The position numbers and the translations under genes are program-made. Source: Bacilli bacterium (GTDB lineage: Bacteria; Bacillota_I; Bacilli_A; RFN20; CAG-826). From it: DNA of 63,610 bases. The stretch is from contig JAKSUL010000006.1 of the NCBI GenBank assembly GCA_024409055.1, forward strand, positions 1 through 63,610. Reading direction: 5' to 3'. Positions 62,568 to 63,610 of the stretch are shown here, in pieces (the first letter of the stretch is position 1; each line of letters opens with the position of its first letter). A model generated the notes under the pieces. That model ran no database searches, was not told the DNA's origin, and saw nothing but the letters and a program-made list of their open reading frames with translations.

Positions 62568-63353
62568 ATGTTCCATTTTGAGTACGGGAATGCATATATT
62601 GAGTACAAAACAGACTCATTCTACGAAAGAGACCTTCTTTATCGCCACATGCACGATAACGTCGAGATCCATTTTCTCATCAAGGCGACCGGTTCTTTTA
62701 GAATCGACGAATCGGCCTACGACATTCATAACCGCGATCTCATAATCATGCCTCAGCATGTTTATCACTATATCCAAACCAAACAAAACGAGCCTTACGA
62801 GAGGATTATCTTAAATTTCCCAAAAGACTTCTTTGATAATGTCACTGGCGGAAAGCCGATGTTTGATAAACCTTTGGTAGTCAATTTGGCCTCACATAAC
62901 GAATTGGTGAAGACATTTGACGACATGGTCTATTTCGACGCCTACCTTAAGGATGAAGATGATAAAAAGGCGATGGTTCTCCTTCTCGCCCAAAAGATTG
63001 CCATTTTGTTGAAAAACACCGAGTTTGAAACAAACGTCTCCAAGAGCGTAAACGAATTGACCTGCAGAGCGATTGCGTATATCGATGAACATATATACGA
63101 GAATTTAACGGTCGCCAAAATCGCCGACGCTTTGTATGTGTCGAAATCCCATTTGCAGAACGTCTTCTTAACTTCTATGAAGATCGGCATCAAGGCCTAT
63201 ATCATTATGAAGAAGATGAATATCGCCCATACGATGCTTCAAAACGGAAATAGATCGACCTCGGTTGCTTCCTCTCTTGGATATACGACCTACTCTTGTT
63301 TCTATAAATCTTACGTTAAAGTCTTCGGCGTGCCGCCAAAGGATACGAAATAA
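62568..63353 (+). CDS. AraC-family transcriptional regulator
   Basis: 261 aa. The N-terminal cupin-like sensor (HMHDNVEIHFLIKATGSFRI, then IMPQHVYHYI) is followed by two helix-turn-helix motifs near residues 165-255 (LTVAKIADALYVSKSHLQNVF, then STSVASSLGYTTYSCFYKSYVKVFGVPP). It is divergent from the esterase-GH109 unit and probably controls it. A terminator follows at 63365. Confidence 0.88.
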   Translation: MFHFEYGNAYIEYKTDSFYERDLLYRHMHDNVEIHFLIKATGSFRIDESAYDIHNRDLIIMPQHVYHYIQTKQNEPYERIILNFPKDFFDNVTGGKPMFDKPLVVNLASHNELVKTFDDMVYFDAYLKDEDDKKAMVLLLAQKIAILLKNTEFETNVSKSVNELTCRAIAYIDEHIYENLTVAKIADALYVSKSHLQNVFLTSMKIGIKAYIIMKKMNIAHTMLQNGNRSTSVASSLGYTTYSCFYKSYVKVFGVPPKDTK

Positions 63354-63364
63354 TAGCGTTAACA

Positions 63365-63393
63365 AAAAAGCCACGTGATCAGCGTGGCTTTTT
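63365..63393. terminator. Bidirectional Rho-independent terminator
   Basis: A perfect 11-bp stem AAAAAGCCACG/CGTGGCTTTTT with a 7-base loop lies between the convergent AraC gene and the partial leucine-rich gene. Confidence 0.9.
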
Positions 63394-63406
63394 GATTGAG
63401 CTTATC

Positions 63407-63610
63407 TTAGCGAACGACTGGAACGCTTCCGTCGGTGCATGTGATAGCGGTTAAGGAAGTGCATCCTTGCCAGCTCGGTTTTTTGCTCAAGGCGTTCCAT
63501 TCCGCGGTTGTTCCGTTATAAGAAACGGTGACCAAATTCTCACAGTTGCAGAACGCCATCTCTTGGAGCGAGGTGACTGTGGACGGGATGCTGGCGGTGG
63601 TCATTAAATG
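63407..63610 (-). CDS. BspA-like leucine-rich repeat surface protein, C-terminal end (partial)
   Basis: The reading frame is open to the right edge of the window, so only the last ~68 codons are present. ASIPSTVTSLQEMAFCNCENLVTV is an LRR_5 (BspA/treponemal) repeat, followed by YNGTTAEWNAL, a common ending of such repeats, and a final CTDGSVPV. These proteins usually bind host surfaces. The start lies outside the window; the Met at 63604 is internal. Confidence 0.75.
   Translation of the reverse strand, partial: HLMTTASIPSTVTSLQEMAFCNCENLVTVSYNGTTAEWNALSKKPSWQGCTSLTAITCTDGSVPVVR

Overview
The window looks like a piece of chromosome from a low-to-mid GC Bacillota (Bacilli, possibly on the Mollicutes/Erysipelotrichales side), most likely an uncultured gut bacterium. 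The reasons are: many lipoprotein signal peptides but no SusC/SusD or other outer-membrane proteins; binding-protein-dependent ABC sugar importers with MsmX-type ATPases; AGGAGG ribosome binding sites; a YitT-family protein; and normal use of TGA as a stop (genes ending at 11230, 13249, 26151 and 60239), so the Mycoplasma code does not apply. The taxonomic placement is inference. Almost all of the window is coding. No tRNA, rRNA, CRISPR array, insertion sequence or phage gene was seen.

The content is a glycan-utilisation island of about 60 kb, bounded by two AraC-type regulators. Left edge (65-3449, minus): GH125 mannosidase, GH37-like enzyme and an AraC regulator, divergent from the first importer operon across a 19-bp perfect palindrome. 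First operon (3596-19614, plus): MsmX-type ATPase with a large insertion, two permeases, sugar-binding lipoprotein, GH123-like lipoprotein, a lipoprotein of unknown function, a small ABC ATPase coupled to a DUF624/YesL-like membrane protein, two more large lipoproteins and a GH109-like NAD-dependent enzyme. A secreted paralogue (19737-22184) follows behind a 24-bp operator-like palindrome and ends in a terminator.

Middle (22261-41714): a 913-aa glycosidase, two tandem SGNH esterases, a polysaccharide deacetylase, a convergent YitT protein, a secreted lipoprotein tyrosine phosphatase with a structured leader, a CE15-like esterase, a GH63/GH37-like enzyme, two large secreted beta-helix proteins, an ADP-ribosylglycohydrolase-family protein and a GH2 enzyme. 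Second operon (41735-57848): sugar-binding lipoprotein, two permeases, an Ig-domain lipoprotein, a DUF4838 lipoprotein, a beta-helix lipoprotein, an alpha/alpha-toroid enzyme, GH36, and a second copy of the small ATPase plus DUF624-like pair. A second insertion-bearing MsmX-type ATPase and an SGNH hydrolase follow. Right edge: GH109-like enzyme and esterase (minus), an AraC regulator (plus), and the C-terminal end of a BspA-like leucine-rich surface protein.

Inferred working model: lipoproteins on the cell surface bind and trim host-type glycans (the GH109, GH123, GH36, GH2 and GH125 mix points to GalNAc, Gal and Man residues, as in mucin or N-glycans). Two ABC importers take up oligosaccharides, and cytoplasmic esterases, deacetylase and exo-glycosidases finish the breakdown. 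The most unusual feature is the twice-repeated module of a small MalK-like ATPase (no C-terminal OB domain, non-canonical LS[Y/I]GQQ signature) translationally coupled to a DUF624-like membrane protein.
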